Assembly (NCBI GenBank): GCA_022113835.1
Contig: JAILWY010000028.1
Coordinates: forward strand, 6,299,001 to 6,363,000
DNA: 64,000 nucleotides
Direction: 5' to 3'
Source: Atopsyche davidsoni
Lineage: Eukaryota; Arthropoda; Insecta; Trichoptera; Hydrobiosidae
Shown: positions 1-11,085 of the stretch, piece by piece
Numbering within the stretch: position 1 is the stretch's first letter
Layout of the letters: every line of letters starts with the position of its first letter
Notes under the pieces: model-generated
What the model was told of the DNA's origin: nothing
Database searches by the model: none
Seen by the model: the letters and a program-made list of their open reading frames with translations, nothing else
Made by a program: the position numbers and the translations under genes

Positions 1-1235
1 GGCTCTTACTATCAAAACGCTTAACATACGTCACTAACACAAAAACCACTGTACTTATGAATTTAGACCATTCCAATCAAAGTTACAACATCAATTTTAT
101 TATCATTTTTTCGTGATCTCGTAACAATTGGCTAAAAACGAACTGTCACTAATCACGATACTCTATTTCATAATTAAGGCTCTTACTATCAAAACGCCTA
201 ACATACGTCACTAACATAAAACCACTGTACTTATGAATTTAGACCATTCCAATCAAAGTTACAACATTAATTGTATTATCATTTTTTCGTGATCTCGTAA
301 CAATTGGCTAAAAACGGACTGTCACAAATCACGACACTTCATAATTAAGGCACTCACTATCAAAATCGAGCCTTGCTTACGCTTAACATACGTCACAAAC
401 ATAAAACCACTGTACTTATAAATTTAGACCATTCCAATCAAAGTTACAACATCAATTTTATTATCATTTTTTCGTGATCTCGTAACAATTGGCTAAAAAC
501 GAACTGTCACTAATCACGATACTCTATTTCATAATTAAGGCTCTTACTATCAAAACGCTTAACATACGTCACTAACATAAAACCACTGTACTTATGAATT
601 TAGACCATTCCAATCAAAGTTACAACATTAATTGTATTATCATTTTTTCGTGATCTCGTAACAATTGGCTAAAAACGGACTGTCACAAATCACGACACTT
701 CATAATTAAGGCACTCACTATCAAAATCGAGCCTTGCTTACGCTTAACATACGTCACAAACATAAAACCACTGTACTTATAAATTTAGACCATTCCAATC
801 AAAGTTACAACATTAATTTTATTATCATTTTTTCGTGATCTCGTAACAATTGGCTAAAAACGAACTGTCACTAATCACGATACTCTATTTCATAATTAAG
901 GCTCTTACTATCAAAACGCTTAACATACGTCACTAACATAAAACCACTGTACTTATGAATTCAGACCATTCCAATCAAAGTTACAACATTAATTGTATTA
1001 TCATTTTTTCGTGATCTCGTAACAATTGGCTAAAAACGGACTGTCACAAATCACGACACTTCATAATTAAGGCACTTATAATCAAAATCAAAATCTAGCC
1101 TTGTTTACGCTTAACATACGTCACTAACATAAAACCACTGTACTTATGAATTCAGACTTTTCCAATCGAGGTTACAACATTAATTAATTTTTCGTGATCT
1201 CGTAACAATTGCCTAAAAACGAACTATCACAAATC
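1..1235. repeat. Higher-order satellite array, 361-bp dimer
   Basis: Tandem repeat that begins before the window. Unit starts marked by GGCTCTTAC or GGCACT(C/T) fall near 1, 178, 349, 539, 710, 900 and 1071. Spacing alternates 171 and 190 bp (the first unit is 177), so two monomer types make a regular 361-bp dimer. The 190-bp interval follows the GGCACTCAC start, which carries an extra segment around GAGCCTTGCTTACG. The last monomer, near 1071-1235, is more diverged. Dimeric higher-order structure is typical of satellites homogenised by unequal exchange. Confidence 0.93.
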
Positions 1236-1269
1236 AAGCAATAATACGTTTATAAAACTTGTTTCAAGA

Positions 1270-1500
1270 ATTTTTTATAGTTGTGTCGGTTGTCGGCTGT
1301 GCCGCAGCGCGTGCAGGCTGCTACAGTAGCGAGCAGGCTGCGATGCTCTCGGGTGACGCGGCGTGACCCCCCATGACCCATGGGGGTCATGGGGGTCATG
1401 GGGGGGGGGGGCAGCCCCCTCCCCTGCGCCGGATGCACTTGTCACCGCATCGCCTGTCGACACGTCAGGCCCGCACGACACTTGGCACAATCGACTTTTG
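1270..1500. other. GC-rich stretch with G-run and ATGGGGGTC microrepeat
   Basis: Immediately after the satellite, composition jumps to GC-rich. Around 1370-1412 the block ATGGGGGTC is repeated and runs into about twelve consecutive G. Short open frames here are repeat-encoded and resemble no protein I know. It could be an ancient promoter/CpG island or a retroposed piece. Confidence 0.5.
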
Positions 1501-1694
1501 CCCAAATCAAAACAAGCACCGATCCTATCTCCAGTTCCGATTTAAACACTAAATATTTATTGTGTATATAATAAAACATTAAAATACGCATATAAAAAAA
1601 TATTTTTTAAGCAAATAAGCTTCGGAGTTTTTTTTTCATTCCTATAGATATTATTCATCAAGTGAATCTATGCAAAAAAGATTGGCGATCATTT

Positions 1695-1806
1695 CACTGA
1701 GCATATACTCATGCTGAGCCTGTGTTCATGGTTTTCTATGGGGGAAAATATTGTAGTAGGTCCTACTACTCTGTAATTGTATATTGCTGCTGCCCAATAG
1801 CATTAT
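1695..1806. repeat. Dispersed repeat, copy 1
   Basis: The block containing GAGCCTGTGTTCATGG, TTTTCTATGGGG and, further on, GCTGCCCAATAGCATTATTA recurs at 8847-8960. A weaker relative is at 29340-29395. It abuts the mariner copy that follows. No coding potential is visible. Confidence 0.7.
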
Positions 1807-1814
1807 TATATTGG

Positions 1815-2646
1815 TAGTGTGCATTAATTTTTAAAAATTGGTACAATATATTCTATTCAAAGTATTGTCCATCGCTAGCCACTACGTTTTCCCATCTTTT
1901 GAGCAAATTATGGATTCCATCCCAAAAGAACTGTCCGTCTTCTGAAGCCAAGAAAGAATCGAGCCAATGTTTGATACCCTGTTCAGAAGTGAAGTGTATT
2001 ACAGAGAGGGCATTCTGCATCGATCGCGAAACAAGTAGTAGTCGGAAGGGGCAAGGTCTGGGCTATGAGGCGGGTGAGGCAGAACTTCCCGTCCACTGTT
2101 TTCCAAATATGTTTTAACCGGTTTAGCAACTTTCGACGTATCTAGGCTTCAACTCATGTGGCACCCAATTTCCTTGCTTTTGAATCATTCCCAGTGCTTT
2201 TAAGCGTCTCGAAACTGTTGATCGATCAACTTCCAATGATTCTGTGAGTTCTGCTTGAGTTTGATACGAGTTTTTATCGAGCCTGATGATTAGCCTGGAC
2301 GTTCTTTGTCATCCAAATCATCGAAATCACCATTGTTAAAGCGTCGAAACCAGTTCTCACACTTTTTTGCGATGGAGCATGTTCACCATAAACTTCACAT
2401 AGCAATCGGTGACTTTCAGCTGCTTTTTTCATCCAATTGAAACAGAATAGTAAAGCTTCCCACACATTGCGTTTTGTCGGTACAAAAGTTGACATGTTGA
2501 GAGCTCAAAAAAAAATGTTGTATACACATCAGCGATATGACATATACTGAAAAACAATGCGCAACAATGACGCTTCACAATCAAGTTTAAAAGTATAGCC
2601 TGATGCGATTCAATACAAGTAAAATTTTGAAAATTAATACACACTA
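1815..2646 (-). mobile_element. Mariner (mauritiana-type) element, internally deleted
   Basis: A TA dinucleotide on each side (1815-1816, 2645-2646) flanks imperfect terminal inverted repeats that begin GTGTGCATTAATTTT on the left and GTGTGTATTAATTTT on the complementary right end. Inside, on the minus strand, is a broken transposase gene. The N-terminus at 2495 begins MSTFVPTKRN and contains KKAAESHRLL, the diagnostic start of Mos1-like transposases. The C-terminal part lies at 1853-2100. Compared with the copy at 9.9-10.9 kb, about 250 bp are missing near 2127. At about 828 bp against roughly 1.3 kb for a full element, it cannot encode an active enzyme. Confidence 0.88.
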
Positions 2647-2744
2647 CTAATACAATCCCAAGGTACAGAGAAAATCATTATATTTTTTATATTTTCTATT
2701 TGAAATTCTCGTCGTTTCACACTGAATTATGTAACGTTCGGGGA

Positions 2745-2860
2745 GCCACACCCTCGGATTCCACAATCAGGCTTGTGTAACTCGACCCAGCCGGGAATCA
2801 ATCTGGACCTCTCGCATGCAACGCATTGTCACTGCAGCTGTCTACACCAGCGCACCTCAA
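2745..2860 (-). repeat. tRNA-derived SINE-like fragment
   Basis: Read on the minus strand this GC-richer island shows a box-A-like stretch (GCTGGTGTAGACAGC) followed by a box-B-like GGTCCAGATTGATTCCC with roughly tRNA spacing. It is embedded in AT-rich DNA. No foldable intact tRNA is evident, so a SINE head or tRNA pseudogene is the likeliest reading. Confidence 0.4.
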
Positions 2861-2904
2861 TACATTATTATTAATATATATTAATAATTATATTTAAATT
2901 TTAT

Positions 2905-3055
2905 TTTATATTTCCACATATTTTGCGACCAGTTGCGCCAACTTCCTATGTCGTCATTTTCGAGCAGAAATAATGACATTTTCGAATGAAAAAATGCCAA
3001 CCCGGGAAGTCGGCGAAACTAGTCGCGTGAACATATAAAAATGTGAAAAATCACT
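2905..3055. repeat. Foldback repeat, family 2 (AAACTAGTCGCGT motif)
   Basis: The right half carries GGCGAAACTAGTCGCGTGAA followed by ATATAAAAATGTG and ACTAAAAA. The left half carries the inverse, with CATATTTTGCGACC, AGTTGCGCCAACTTCC. The arms pair imperfectly. Relatives with the same AACTAGTCGCGT / GAAACGACACTAAA order lie at 36450, 44310 and 48260, so this is a dispersed MITE-like family. Confidence 0.65.
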
Positions 3056-3060
3056 AAAAA

Positions 3061-3535
3061 TATATTTTTTAAATAAATTAATAATTATAGAATTTCGGTT
3101 CATTGAATATATAATTATCATTATAATTGTGTAGTACTCCCGAATTTCAGCGTAAATTCCGCATCCACGTAAGTCTACTCCCTCCGATGCCTATTTTTAC
3201 CAACTGCTATACTTATTGTTTATAAAAATAAGGCCAAAATAGGATTTACGCATATTTTGAGGTGGATGGGTGCAATTATACTTTCATTCGCGTACCAAAG
3301 GTTGAAAAGCACTGGTTATAATACGCTTATTTTTTCATTGAGGCTTACATTGATTATAAGACGGATTTTTCGTATAAAATTATATTAAAATGATCGACAA
3401 GATATCTCTGATCCAATAACAATCCAGTCTCTAGGACCGATAAAGTCTTAGAGACTGAACTTTTATTTACCTGTTGTTTATTAAATATTATAATATTATA
3501 ATATTTTAATACCTTTATCTTGAATTTTAGAATTA
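3061..3535. other. AT-rich non-coding DNA
   Basis: No gene, RNA or element recognised. Near 3134-3200 it contains a copy of the short dispersed motif AATTCCGCATCCACG that also occurs at 15.1, 21.2 and 25.5 kb. Confidence 0.5.
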
Positions 3536-3539
3536 ATAA

Positions 3540-3735
3540 TATAAACGAAACAAGTCCGCGTCAGCCGAAACATTGACGTAAAAGAGGATCTCCTCGCACC
3601 CACTTTTAACCCGCTCGAATTTAAATCATCCCCAACCCCAATTAGGCTCCTGCGCCACCACCCAATTAGCACCCTGGCTCCGACTACAGTTTCGCCACGT
3701 CATTAGGACTTCTACTAACTCAACTTATATCACTC
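3540..3735. other. GC-richer non-coding island
   Basis: About 190 bp clearly richer in GC than its surroundings, without a usable open frame. It contains CACCCAATTAGCACC and CCAATTAGGCTCC, two homeodomain-type AATTAG cores. Possibly a conserved regulatory element; this is inference from composition only. Confidence 0.35.
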
Positions 3736-4600
3736 GTATCGCATTTACGCGAAAAGTTAAAAAAAAAAAAATATATTCACGTACACAAAGCACAGTGGAA
3801 CAATAATTTTTTCAGGTTTTCATATCCTGAAAAATTGCGTCCTGTGAAGTGAAAATAATAATCAAAACATATTGAATTATATAATTAAATATTTTGAGTA
3901 AAATTAATATTTTATTTGAAATTTTGAAAGCGAAAAGTTTCTAAAACCGCAGCTGTATTTCGGGAATTTAGATTGAAACGCTTGTTTAAAATTAACGAAA
4001 CAACTTCTTATTGTTCATTAAGGCTTTCGCGGCAAATTTCTTCTCTGATTTAAAATTAAACATCAAAAATATTAAAAGTTTGTTCAGGATTTATTAAAGG
4101 TTGAAGCCCTTTTGGGGCAATAATACTGTACTGTTGTATTAAAATTATTTTTATAGATTTAGTATAGCATAGGAATATATTTTTGTATACCAACCGATGA
4201 TTTTCAGTATATATATTTTAGTTAGTTTTTCAGCTGCGGCATAACACCCAAAAATAAAACAGTGTGTGCCAACGAAATACATCCCTAATTTCACAGTAAA
4301 ATTCGTCTTATAAGCATTGTGTTTCTATTCTGTGTCAAATACTGAATTCTACTAAAAAAATTTCAGGTTTTTGTTTCGAAAGGTGAAAACGATTTCTGCG
4401 AAGAAACCCATATATTTTTAACCACTTCATAAAAGTTTATGGTGTCTTTTATGGAGTAAGCTACCGGAAATGCATTTGACAAAAGAGACTGTGTGCTATT
4501 TTGTAATGTCTCGACATCATGTTGTGGGTAACTTTTACCAACAAAGGTAAATTCATTGTTTCAATACAACAAAGATAAAATAAGATAGTATTGTATATTA
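3736..4600. other. AT-rich non-coding DNA
   Basis: I see no gene or repeat family here. Short open frames lack any recognisable domain. Confidence 0.5.
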
Positions 4601-4604
4601 TTAA

Positions 4605-5215
4605 GGTTAAGGGGGCTGAGAGCTTCGATGGGTCCGTTTTTATGTTTTTTGATAATTTTAGAAAATATTTTACCAAAAATCTAATGCACGTATAGAAAAA
4701 AATTAAATTCCAAAAGTTAGATACATTCCTTCTTCTACAGGCAATTTTATTTTATTTCTTATATGTGGTATTATATTAGTTTAAAAATAAAATTTTAAAA
4801 AGTCTTGGTATTAAAAAATCATGATTTTATCAAATTTTCAAGACTTTATTTGACCTTAAAAAAGAACGTTAATTTAATAATAAAAAATATATACAAATAA
4901 TTTATATATTTTTTTCATGTTGTGTAAAAAAATTTGATTTTAATATATAAAAATAAAGTGTCAATTAAGTAAATGAAATAACACGATTTCGCAAAAAAGC
5001 TTGCAGATAAACATATTTTGTTGTTAGTACTTGGAAATTAAAAGCGAAGCAAATCTTATCATTTTATTTATTTTTTATCTATAGAAGAAGAATGTTACTT
5101 TGAGCATTAATTTTTTTTCTATTAGTGCAGTAGATTTTCTTAAAATATTTTATAAAATTACCAACAAAACTCGAAAATGGACTCACCAAAGGTCTCAGCC
5201 CCTCAAAGCTAAAAA
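4605..5215. mobile_element. Long inverted-repeat (foldback) element
   Basis: The left end reads GGGGGCTGAGAGCTTCG. The right end, on the complementary strand, reads GAGGGGCTGAGACCTTTGG. The arms stay alignable for about 135 bp, including CATTCCTTCTTCTACAG against CATTCTTCTTCTATAG. The AT-rich centre has no coding frame. A related internal segment with AATAAAGTG(T/G)CAATTAA and ACACGATTTCGC lies at 32640-32790. Non-autonomous DNA transposon of unknown superfamily; no clear target-site duplication. Confidence 0.7.
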
Positions 5216-5216
5216 A

Positions 5217-5940
5217 ATGATAATAAAGCAAGGCGCGTGTTAAGCTTAAGCTTAAGTCGTTCAGATCAGTTTTTGATGAAGTTTTCGTGGCAAAAATGAA
5301 TACGGTTTATTACTTGCAGGTAAAATCAAGGCTTCGATGCTACTTCAAAGCAAATAAATTTCTAATATATATTACTCTCTGGAAGTTTTGAAATACACTC
5401 AGCTCAGTCGGATCGCTTTTCGAGGGATGTTAACCGAAATTCCAGTTAAACTTTATCTATTAAAAGTTACCCGACGATTTGTTTGAACAGGTCTGCTGCA
5501 GCTCATATCGTCGCATCTGATGCCAGGTGTGATACCTGAGAGGCAGGGCCGCAGCCTCGTGGGCACAGCAAGACAACAACACATAAAAATAATCGTATTA
5601 ATACTATAATCGCAAGGAAGCGTAAAATATGAAATTCTATATAAATCATTTTATTTTACTTATATTCAATAAAAAAAAAAAAAATTATATAAAAATTACT
5701 TATTTTGTATGCATCCAATAAAAATGCTCTTTACACGCAACTAACACAAGTATAAAAAATTAATTTATTTTTATAGTGTTTTTTTTGCAGAAAGTTCTTG
5801 CAGTACAGTATTTTAGTAAAAAAGGTTAAGAGTCAATAAAAATTATATATATGCAAATATGCCTATATGATAAGTTGGCATTTTCAGACAGCACAGGTAG
5901 TTCATATAATGCAGTATTATATATATATATATATTTTTTT
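5217..5940. other. AT-rich DNA with a small GC island
   Basis: Mostly AT-rich. At 5495-5575 there is a GC-rich stretch with GGCAGGGCCGCAGCCTCGTG that may be a retroposed or tRNA-like remnant. No box A/B pair is convincing. Confidence 0.35.
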
Positions 5941-5944
5941 TTTT

Positions 5945-6306
5945 TATTATGCAAATAAAATATTAAGTTCAGTTTTTACCTCGTGAAACATAAATTTCAA
6001 ATGCAATGCATATTTAATAAAAAACAGATATAGAGTTTCGCTTAAACCGTAAAAGATAAATAAATCTTTGGAGAAAATCTTATTCGAAGGGGTTTTGAAA
6101 AACGTTTGTATTATATATATTTTACTATGCAAGTAAAATATTAAATTCAGTTATAATCATGTGAAACATAAATTTCTAAATAATTTTTTGAATAACCGAC
6201 TTAGCGATGCATATTTAATAAAACAGATACAGAGTTTCGCTTAAATCAAGTAATAAATATGAAAATCTTTGGAGAAAATCTTATTCGAAGGGGTTTTGAA
6301 AAACCT
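5945..6306. repeat. Tandem duplication, two units of about 170-180 bp
   Basis: Both units share GTGAAACATAAATTTC, then AATGCATATTTAATAAAA, AGAGTTTCGCTTAAA, and end in CTTTGGAGAAAATCTTATTC followed by GAAGGGGTTTTGAAAAAC. Unit 1 runs about 5945-6106, unit 2 about 6124-6306. Divergence is modest, so the duplication is fairly recent. Non-coding. Confidence 0.8.
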
Positions 6307-6455
6307 TATGGGGGTGGTTTATGGGGGGATGTTGTGGGGGTGGCCCTGGCTCATGGGAAGCTCAGGCTCGGAATATTTTGACGGGGGACATCGCCGAGTG
6401 TTTATCAGGCAAACGGAGATATTTGGTTTGAAACGTGTTACCGGTCAAGCCTGAG

Positions 6456-6750
6456 CAGGGGTCGCAAACCTTTAGGCTGTAAATAAATCTATTTTTATAA
6501 AAAAATTATTTCGAGTAGTAAAATGACACCAAAAAAAACACACAATGTATCGAAAATATCTAAAACTGTGTTGCACAGAAATATTGCGAATTTTATACAA
6601 AAAAAATAATATGAATTTCAGACCCAAAATAATTACAAGTTTAAAAAACCTGTCGTAGATATTATTTTCATTTGTGTATTACATAAAAAAATTAATTAAA
6701 ATGAAACTAATGCTGTATTGGCACAAAAAACAACGGTTGTCGATCTCTCA
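6456..6750. mobile_element. hAT-like MITE candidate
   Basis: The left end CAGGGGTCGCAAACCTTT has the form of hAT terminal repeats. The right end on the complementary strand, GAGAGATCGACAACCGTTG, matches it partly. The interior of about 290 bp is AT-rich and non-coding. No exact 8-bp duplication is seen, so the superfamily call is tentative. Confidence 0.4.
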
Positions 6751-8170
6751 AAAGATACTGATCGCAACGTGACGAGGCTTTTGTGCGTCAAGAGAGAGAA
6801 GGCAATACAGTTTATTGCTATCTCGCTTCTAACTCGGACTATAAATAATATTCAATGTCTTTCACCTCGGTAATATTTGTACTACCGGTTTAATTTGTAC
6901 TACTCCAAACATAAATTAAAATACGACTTACATATTACGATTATTCTTGTTTTTTGAGGGCTCTCGTCTTTCACCAGTCTGAATAAACCCACAAGCAAAA
7001 AAATATTTTAAAATTATAAATAGTAAGTAAGGTATAGTTGCAAGGAAGACTACATAAAAAATAAGGCTTTTAGGCGCGTTTTCGTTTGTGTTTAACATAT
7101 TTACAACAGAATTCAGAAGAATATCACAAAACTTGCATTAAGAGAGAGTTGAATTTCTTTGAGTCTCAGATTATTTATAATTTCTAAATAAAACACCCGC
7201 TCGAAGTTTTCAGCTCTGCCTCTAATAAATCAACTGTTATTTGTTACTAATAAATAATTTATTTTAAGTAAAAAAATAAACCTACGTAGCTTAGTCGATT
7301 CCGCGCAAAAGCAAACATTATATTTATTAAATATACGTACGTAATTCCATATCGTGTATTGAATCAGATTATGAAGAATTCTTTCCCAGAAGCAGAAATA
7401 TTTGTCTCAGGTTATTGCGTTACATCGCGGCGACGCCAGGGGTCGTCAAAACGCGGTTCGCGGGCCTAACAGGGGACCTATCTCGAAAAAAAAAAAAAAA
7501 GGTTTCATACAAATGTGCAAGTGTAGAAGAACCCTGTGATCTATTATGGTACAATATTTTCCATAAAAATAAAAACATGTTCAGCGATGGTCACAAGCCT
7601 GAGGAGAGGCGCCTGTAGAAGAAGAAGGCCTAATAATCATTTTTAATTTATAATCGCTCGTAGTATGCTATCAGAAAATTTGCTTATTAAGCATATTAGA
7701 AATAATTTTTTTTTTAATATTTTAAAAAAGGTTGACGACCTCTGGTATTGCTTATTCGATTTTCGTCCGCTGTTTGTTTTTGATATATTATTTTTATTTA
7801 CTAAAAAGCTAAGAAGTTATTATTTCTATTTATTCTCCCGCACGAGAAAATTGTATATGCGATATCTCGTTTGATATTAAAATTAATTGAATTTATTTTC
7901 CGTCGGTAAACTGTTTTGGCATTGGCGAAGATTTAATATTTTAATCAAAAATATGTATTATTTAAGCATTTAGTCAATAATTGATGAAAAAAATTGACGA
8001 CCAAGGCGAAAAAAATTTTATTTTATTTTAATTAAAAATATGTTTTTTTTAGCGATTTGGCATAATTTATATATTTTTTTATCTTTGTAAAAAATATATA
8101 AGTATATCCCAAATTTTGTGATAAAAAATATACGTTTCATATATATATCAAATATGTGTGTAGCATAAAA
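6751..8170. other. AT-rich DNA, one GC-rich poly(A)-tailed insert
   Basis: No gene recognised. At 7415-7500 a GC-rich segment of about 70 bp is followed by a run of A, the look of a retroposed fragment. The rest is AT-rich with short meaningless frames. Confidence 0.4.
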
Positions 8171-8176
8171 ATATTG

Positions 8177-8828
8177 ATTTCACACTTGCATATAACGATT
8201 ATTTTTTTTTTTCGCTTGTATTACAGGGTTTTTTTTTCTCTATATATAATATTATTTACGTTCACATGTTTAGTGATCCGTTTTTCAGGAGCAGTGCTCC
8301 TGAAAAATGTCACGTTTATAGACAGGATGTGATATGACAACCGGCGGGGTGACGTTTTAATTAAACCAACCCTCGTTGCAAGTCGCTTTATTAAACAAGG
8401 GAGGAAATCCCGTTTCAGATTCAAATTCCGAATGCAGCCCGACAGCCAATCAGCTGCCGCCACAGCGGTCCGGCACTTGTCCGGACTCAAACCCCACCCG
8501 TGCCACCCCCACCCCCCCCCCCAGTGGTTTCCAAACTGCGAAAGCCTTCATCGCATAATTCAAAACACTTGAGTGATATCATATCCCAGTCCAAATATTT
8601 TTTTATTGGTGACCGGTTTCGCCAACCTTTCACGTTGACAATATGTTCAAATAATGATAAAAATAAGAGTTGGCGAAACCGGTCACCAGTAAAAAATTAA
8701 CACGTGGAAAAATCACATTAATAATATTATATATTCAGGTATGGGATATATTCCTGAAACAATACAGAAACACTGTAATCTTAGTGAAATGTAACAAAAA
8801 TTTTAATCGTTATATGCAAGTGTGAAAT
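8177..8828. mobile_element. TIR element with 25-bp perfect inverted ends
   Basis: The 25-bp arm ATTTCACACTTGCATATAAC plus GATTA at 8177-8201 returns as an exact reverse complement at 8804-8828. Inside are a perfect 13-bp-arm palindrome (8281-8307, TTTTTCAGGAGCA and its complement around a single G) and a second inverted pair built on GGTGACCGGTTTCGCCAAC (about 8610 and 8675). There is no transposase frame. At 8521 a CAGTGGTTTCCAAACTG string resembles a hAT end and may be a nested fragment. Non-autonomous, superfamily unknown. Confidence 0.75.
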
Positions 8829-8845
8829 TAACCATATAAAATTAT

Positions 8846-9180
8846 ATGCATATACTCATGGTGAGCCTGTGTTCATGGTTTTCTATGGGGAAAATAGTTC
8901 TACACCGCAGTTTTATATTGAAAGCCTGCGTATTACTGCTGCCCAATAGCATTATTATTAATTTTTTTATTTACAAAGCTGTGGGGATTAGATCTGATAC
9001 TCCTGCAGCAGGCTACAGAAACAATAGCAGGAGCACACCATTCCACTACTCCATTACTGATCCTTTACTCACGCTCAGTGCACAGAATGTATTAGAAATG
9101 ATTGTGCTGATAATAGTGCTGCTAGGCAGCAGCAATACTGCAGTATTAAGAAAACTATTAATATATATATATATGCATAA
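8846..9180. repeat. Dispersed repeat, copy 2, plus second shared segment
   Basis: 8847-8960 repeats the block seen at 1695-1806. 9000-9085 (ACAATAGCAGGAGC, GATCCTTTAC, GCACAGAATG) recurs at 22722-22810. A 127-codon open frame spans this stretch, but it overlaps repeat sequence and has no recognised domain. Confidence 0.65.
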
Positions 9181-9217
9181 ATGTTTAGTAAAAGCATGTA
9201 GTGTGTATATAGGTGTA

Positions 9218-9639
9218 TTAACACACTAAAGGCGGGGCGGGTACTAGTACCCGTTTCGCAGACTACTGCCTGAAGGCGGGGCGCATATTAATACGTATTT
9301 GAATGTGTTTACTCTAAAAGCGGCAGAAGGTCATTTTATTCTTTAGGTTTTAGGTTTAGGACTCGTCAACGTTACTTCTACCAATACTGTCCAGTGATTC
9401 TGAGCAAAGTGACAATGAAGAAGTGGAATGATAATCCTCCAATTATTGAGCAATTTTTAGGACAAAGTGGTGTTGTTGTGATGCCGAGTAATCCGCAAAG
9501 TGTGTATGAAGCGGTTCAACTTTTTATAGGAAACGATTTATTTGACTACTTGCAAATCAAAGAGTGTATAGACTAGATTTCACACGCGCAATTTTACGCA
9601 TCAGTTTAGTCAATTTGGTACCCGCCCAAAGTGTGTTAA
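9218..9639 (+). mobile_element. piggyBac-derived element A
   Basis: TTAA borders at 9218-9221 and 9636-9639 enclose inverted ends CACACTAAAGGCGGG and, complementary, CACACTTTGGGCGGG. TTAA duplication is the hallmark of piggyBac. Inside, 9394-9573 encodes a transposase N-terminal relic (Ser/Asp/Glu-rich start, then PPIIEQFLGQSGVV and LFIGNDLFDYL, the usual beginning of piggyBac transposases), interrupted by stops upstream and ending at 9576. The catalytic domain is absent, so the copy is non-autonomous. Confidence 0.88.
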
Positions 9640-9689
9640 GGTGTTCAAGGTGGCGGAAATGGGTTTATCCGATAATTAAAAAAAAAACA

Positions 9690-9845
9690 GCAGTGTCCAA
9701 TAGCACGGGCGATATCCGTAATCCCTTATCGTGAGCCTCGGGCGCTTCTTATGGTAAAGTTTACGCCCCGGGCGAAGATGTGGCAATTAGCGAGGGACAA
9801 AAGGATCTCTTTACAGCGGCATTAAGCACCGAGAGGGGGTTCATC
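9690..9845. promoter_or_regulatory. GC-rich non-coding island, motif-block copy A
   Basis: GC-rich for its surroundings with no coding frame. From 9783 it shows GCAATTAGC, ACAAAAGGATC, ATTAAGC and GAGAGGGGG in order, an arrangement repeated at 11178-11235. AATTAG is a homeodomain-type core and ACAAAGG an HMG-box-type core. A regulatory role is inferred, not shown. Confidence 0.4.
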
Positions 9846-9889
9846 CCTTCACTTCATTATCGAAAGTGGAACAACCACACCACCACATA

Positions 9890-9920
<31 letters not shown>

Positions 9921-9933
9921 ATATATATAATAT

Positions 9934-10945
9934 TCTATTCAAAGTATTGTCCATCGCTATAGCCACTACGTTTTTCCATCTATCGAGCAAGTTGCGGATT
10001 CCATCACAAAAGAACTGTTCGTCTTCTAAAGCCAAGAAAGAATCAAGCCAATTTTTGATACACTGTTCAGAAGTGAAACGTATTCCAGAAAGAGCATTCT
10101 GCATCGATCGCGAAACAAGTGGTGGTCGGAAGGGGCAAGGTCTGGGCTATAAGGCGGGTGTGGCAGAACTTCGCATCCACTGTTTTCTAAATATGTTTTA
10201 GCCGGTTTAGCAACATGTGGTCGAGCATTGTCATGCATTTTTTGCCAATGCTCGCTTCAAACGTATCAATTGGTGTCTGTAGAACTCGCCCGTGATAGTT
10301 TGACCTGGTTTCAGCAGCTCATAGTGGATGACACTCTTCTGATCTCACCAACTTCACAGCATTACCTTGGCGCCATGAATATTTGGCCTGGCCGTCGATG
10401 ATGATACGATGCAGAAATGACTTCTTTTTGTGGCGTTAAAGCAGCATTTCCGAAATGCAAAATCGCCTTTTGACGTATCTCGGCTTCAATTCATGTGGCA
10501 CCCAATTTCCTTGCTTTTGAATCATTCCCTGTGCTTTTAAGCGTCTCGAAACTGTTGCTCGATCAACTCCCAATGATTCTGCGAGTTCTACTTGCGTTTG
10601 ACACGAGCCTCTAATTCTTCATCTTCGAATGTTTTTTGGTTGGCCTGTACGTTATTTGTCATCCACATCGAAATCACCATTGTTAAAGCGTCTAAACCAG
10701 TTCTCATACGTTTATTGCGATGGAGCATGTTCACCATAAACTTCACACAGCAATCGGTGACTTTCAGCTGCTTAAGTAAAGCTTCCCGCACATTGCGTTT
10801 TGTTGGTACAAAAGTTGACATATTGAGAGCTCAAAAAAAAAATGTTGTATACACTTCAGCGATATGACATATACTGAAAAATAAAGCGCAATAATGACGC
10901 TTCACAATGAAGTTAAAGTGTAGTCTGATGCGATTCAATACTAGT
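9934..10945 (-). mobile_element. Mariner (mauritiana-type) element, longer copy without ends
   Basis: Homologous along its length to the element at 1815-2646 but retaining the central section missing there. Both terminal repeats are lost: the left junction runs into an (AT)n tract at 9893-9930, and the right end stops being alignable after CGATTCAATACTAG near 10945. It shares the box GATGCGATTCAATAC with the first copy. Too damaged to move. Confidence 0.85.
9941..10821 (-). pseudogene. Mariner transposase pseudogene
   Basis: The start at 10821 encodes MSTFVPTKRNVREALL. The catalytic-core C-terminal part at 10026-10238 includes HDNARPHVA and LPHPPYSPDLAPSDHHLF, which carry the second and third catalytic-triad aspartates expected of D,D34D mariner enzymes. 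The reading frame is broken by several shifts (for example the segment after the N-terminus has lost residues, and 10026-10238 and 9841-10104 are in different frames). Length and order fit a formerly 345-residue enzyme. Confidence 0.85.
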
Positions 10946-10949
10946 AAGG

Positions 10950-11085
10950 CCATCTCTTAGAAAATCTAATATAATAATCTATAAGGTAGTATTTTTGATG
11001 CTGTGTTCAGTTGTCACATCGGCTCGCTCACGCATCGCGATCTTTGAGGGTTGTTTTCACAGTGGCGTGTGTTTTCGCGCATGAA
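10950..11085. other. Short spacer
   Basis: Nothing recognised between the mariner relic and the next GC island, apart from a few CpG sites near 11020-11050. Confidence 0.4.
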
